Of a DNA stretch of 64,000 nt, positions 62,201 through 64,000 are shown in pieces. The notes beneath the pieces are model-generated. The model saw only the letters and a list, made by a program, of their open reading frames with translations, did not search any database and had not been told where the DNA came from. The position numbers and the translations under genes are program-made. Every line of letters starts with the position of its first letter. The stretch's first letter is position 1. The DNA is from Mya arenaria (Eukaryota; Mollusca; Bivalvia; Myida; Myidae), in contig NC_069122.1 of NCBI RefSeq assembly GCF_026914265.1, forward strand, positions 36,197,473-36,261,472. Reading direction: 5' to 3'.

Positions 62201-63617
62201 TAACATATATATATATGTTTTGATATATTATGTAAATATGATTTATGTTGAAAATAAATGAGAAAAAAAAAGAATATGAACGATTCGTACCATTCTCAGA
62301 AATAAACGTTGAATTAAAGAATAGTTTGAATATTTAAAGACAACGATGATTAAATGGTTAGCTAACGTAGAATACTCCCTGAACATAATGAGTGATGTAG
62401 GATTTACATGCAACGCATATACATACTTGCAATGAATCTGGAAAACGTTACGACAAGAAACACTACGCTGGTAATCACTGCAAAAGAAATAAACCACTTA
62501 ATTAAGGCAGTCGAATTGTATCAGCCATGCATACTTTTTTGCACAGAAGCTGTATTTAAATTGTAAACAAGACTACCGCAAGCGGCACATAATTTGGGTT
62601 GATTGTCGAGATGTGCCAAATTTGTTAAAGAGGGAAAAGATTTTGGTGAAATGCAGAATCACCCGAAGGAATACTTACCACGAGTTGTATTCTCTTGGTA
62701 GTGATCACGAAAGAACTTCTCAAGAAGTCGTCGAATTGAAAAACGTATTCGTTCTGAAATTAAAACTACGAGGAGTCAGAACAGGAGTATACAAATAATT
62801 AAAAAGAAGAAGGAATAATACAGTTACTTTTCATATTTATTGTCATACATACCAATGTTATTTTTGACACACTGAATTGAGCACCCCCCTTCGCTGAAAA
62901 GAAATCATAGTAATGTATTCATCCATGTTCATATCCGAAGTACGGCCAATGCGTGCCAACGCTCTCCTGGCTGAATCCCAATCGAATAAACAGTCCCCAA
63001 GGTGAGCTATTGTGATCGCTTAATGTCCGTCAACAAGTCAATAGGGAATATTTTCTCGCCAACTTTATCAAACTGAGTAAATATGTATGTCACTCTGAAC
63101 TCTAGGTTATGCTTAATCATGTATGAGTCCATTGTAAAAAGTCGATACCTTGGTCAAAATGTGCAAAAAGTCTCGTTAACACTAAAGATACTTGAATATG
63201 GGTCATGTCGGGTCAGAAGATAGGTCACTAGGTCATTTTAAAATGCAACACTACAGAGACCACGTTTCTACTAAATTTCTTCATAAAAATAATTATCGTT
63301 ATGCAATCTAGGTCAGTTACCTTGGAACGTATTCCGGGCGGTTGGATTGCAAATTACCAGGCATTTCTGGGGTAGGAGATATATCCTGATAGAATTGCCT
63401 TTCTGCTGCAATGTGTTGAAGCACAACATCTTGGTCAATAGTAATTATCCGCGAACTGATAGGTCGTGTTGTCGGCACCGTCGAAACACGTACAGAAGGG
63501 TTGCTCTGTGGAACATTCGGTGGTTGGTCAGCATCTAGAAGTCTTTGAATAGCGACGTTTGGAGGAAATCCGCCGCTTGGAACATCATGCATAGCGCGGC
63601 ATTCTGGGCATGTCACT
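59282..63617 (-). CDS. Gene C (3' part): RING-finger protein with TMEM272-like four-helix membrane region
   Basis: Five minus-strand exons: 63617-63321, 62893-62853, 62477-62427, 60053-59850, 59469-59282. All introns are GT-AG; phases agree at every junction (2, 1, 1, 1), and the first exon enters needing one base from an upstream exon outside the window. The 259 visible residues begin VTCPECRAMHDVPSGGFPPN, the last Cys pair of a C3HC4 RING followed by the P-x-GG...N segment usual in TRIM-type ligases. A Pro/Ser-rich linker follows to about residue 98. Helices lie at about 112-129, 144-166, 181-203 and 223-248, ending LCDDPQTEIS. The order helix-loop with Cys-helix...FSFIWLIVGSAW...CFLFYALY resembles TMEM272 proteins. 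A membrane-anchored E3 ubiquitin ligase is the likely role (inference). The ATG at 60075 could start a separate 137-aa three-helix protein, but phase matching favours the longer model. Confidence 0.7.
60054..62426. other. Third visible intron of gene C
   Basis: AT-rich. Contains a twice-used phrase GCAAACGCACGTAGG (about 60751 and 60948) and an (AT)n run at 61943-61958. No additional exon in phase with the flanking ones was seen. Confidence 0.45.
62054..62163 (+). repeat. (GT)n / (CGTG)n microsatellite
   Basis: Imperfect GT-rich tract with GCGTGC interruptions in an intron of gene C. The His/Thr-rich minus frame is compositional. Confidence 0.95.
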
Positions 63618-64000
63618 CTGTTAGTACAAAACAGTAAAAATCGTAACAGAAAGGATAAGTAATGAACTCATCGGCCATTTTTATCGAAAACAACCTCGGG
63701 TGTATTTGGACGGTTTACATACTCAAAAAGTGGTACGTTTAAGTCCGCTGCAAGGAGATCGCGTAGTTATTTTATTTAGCAGTTAAACTTTAAGACTTAA
63801 CTCTTGGGAATCTTAATTTTGTTTGCAATAATTTACTTCACTGGCAATCAATTTAAACTTCGATAAATAAATGCAACTCTAAAACACTATATTTAATTAA
63901 TGATATAATTTAAAAAAAATACGAACTACTTCAACAGATGTACCAGCATACATCCGAGGTTGATTTCAATACAGAAGAAGTTCCGAATGGTCGTTGTGCT
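63618..64000. other. Upstream intron of gene C, up to the window edge
   Basis: An AG acceptor borders the RING exon at 63618. No N-terminal RING exon with a CxxC...CxH pattern was found before the window ends. Confidence 0.5.

Noticed and set aside
62000-62206. His/Thr-rich minus frame
   Set aside because: Caused by the GT-rich microsatellite in an intron of gene C.

Overview
The window looks like nuclear DNA from a bivalve mollusc, or at least a lophotrochozoan. It is AT-rich, its genes are split into short exons by long introns, and it carries repeats typical of bivalves: pearl-like elements with tandem cores, long-palindrome MITEs, a tRNA-headed SINE, and several non-LTR, hAT-like and Harbinger-like relics. 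Species cannot be named from sequence alone. Most long open frames are repeat translations. The real genes had to be assembled exon by exon from splice sites, reading phase and family signatures.

Layout. 0-10 kb is a nest of transposons. A 5'-truncated LINE on the minus strand (1-4573) is split by a Harbinger-like element with a TTA duplication (1862-3746) and by two foldback-type elements. A pearl-like element (about 5.1-9.83 kb) is split by a hAT-like element (6155-9578, 8-bp duplication), which holds an internally deleted LINE with an intact ORF1 and a second foldback. 10-25 kb holds MITEs, diverged segmental copies and a 4.1-kb satellite of about 57 monomers of 73 bp (14.77-18.91 kb).

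25.2-39.8 kb carries two head-to-head genes of the WBP1/VOPP1 type: short signal peptide, small Cys-rich ectodomain, one membrane helix, cytoplasmic tail. Gene A (minus, 207 aa) has four PPxY motifs. Gene B (plus, 152 aa) has none. They share exon phases, a 78-bp third exon and a YRQL tail motif, and their start codons are about 340 bp apart, so they are probably duplicates with a shared promoter region. 40-51 kb is intergenic and repeat-rich.

51.5-54.5 kb holds an acyl-CoA-binding protein gene (minus; first coding exon not found), with a SINE and a MITE-in-MITE in its introns. 55.4-58.1 kb is a decayed second LINE broken by a hAT-like element with a 5-bp duplication and by a GC-rich palindromic element. 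59.3-63.6 kb holds the 3' part of a minus-strand gene joining the end of a RING finger to a four-helix membrane region resembling TMEM272. Its start lies beyond the right edge.

The genes show no common pathway. The two WBP1/VOPP1-like proteins and the RING/membrane protein are all candidates for endomembrane ubiquitin-ligase biology (PPxY motifs recruit WW-domain ligases; RING is a ligase domain), but that is inference.
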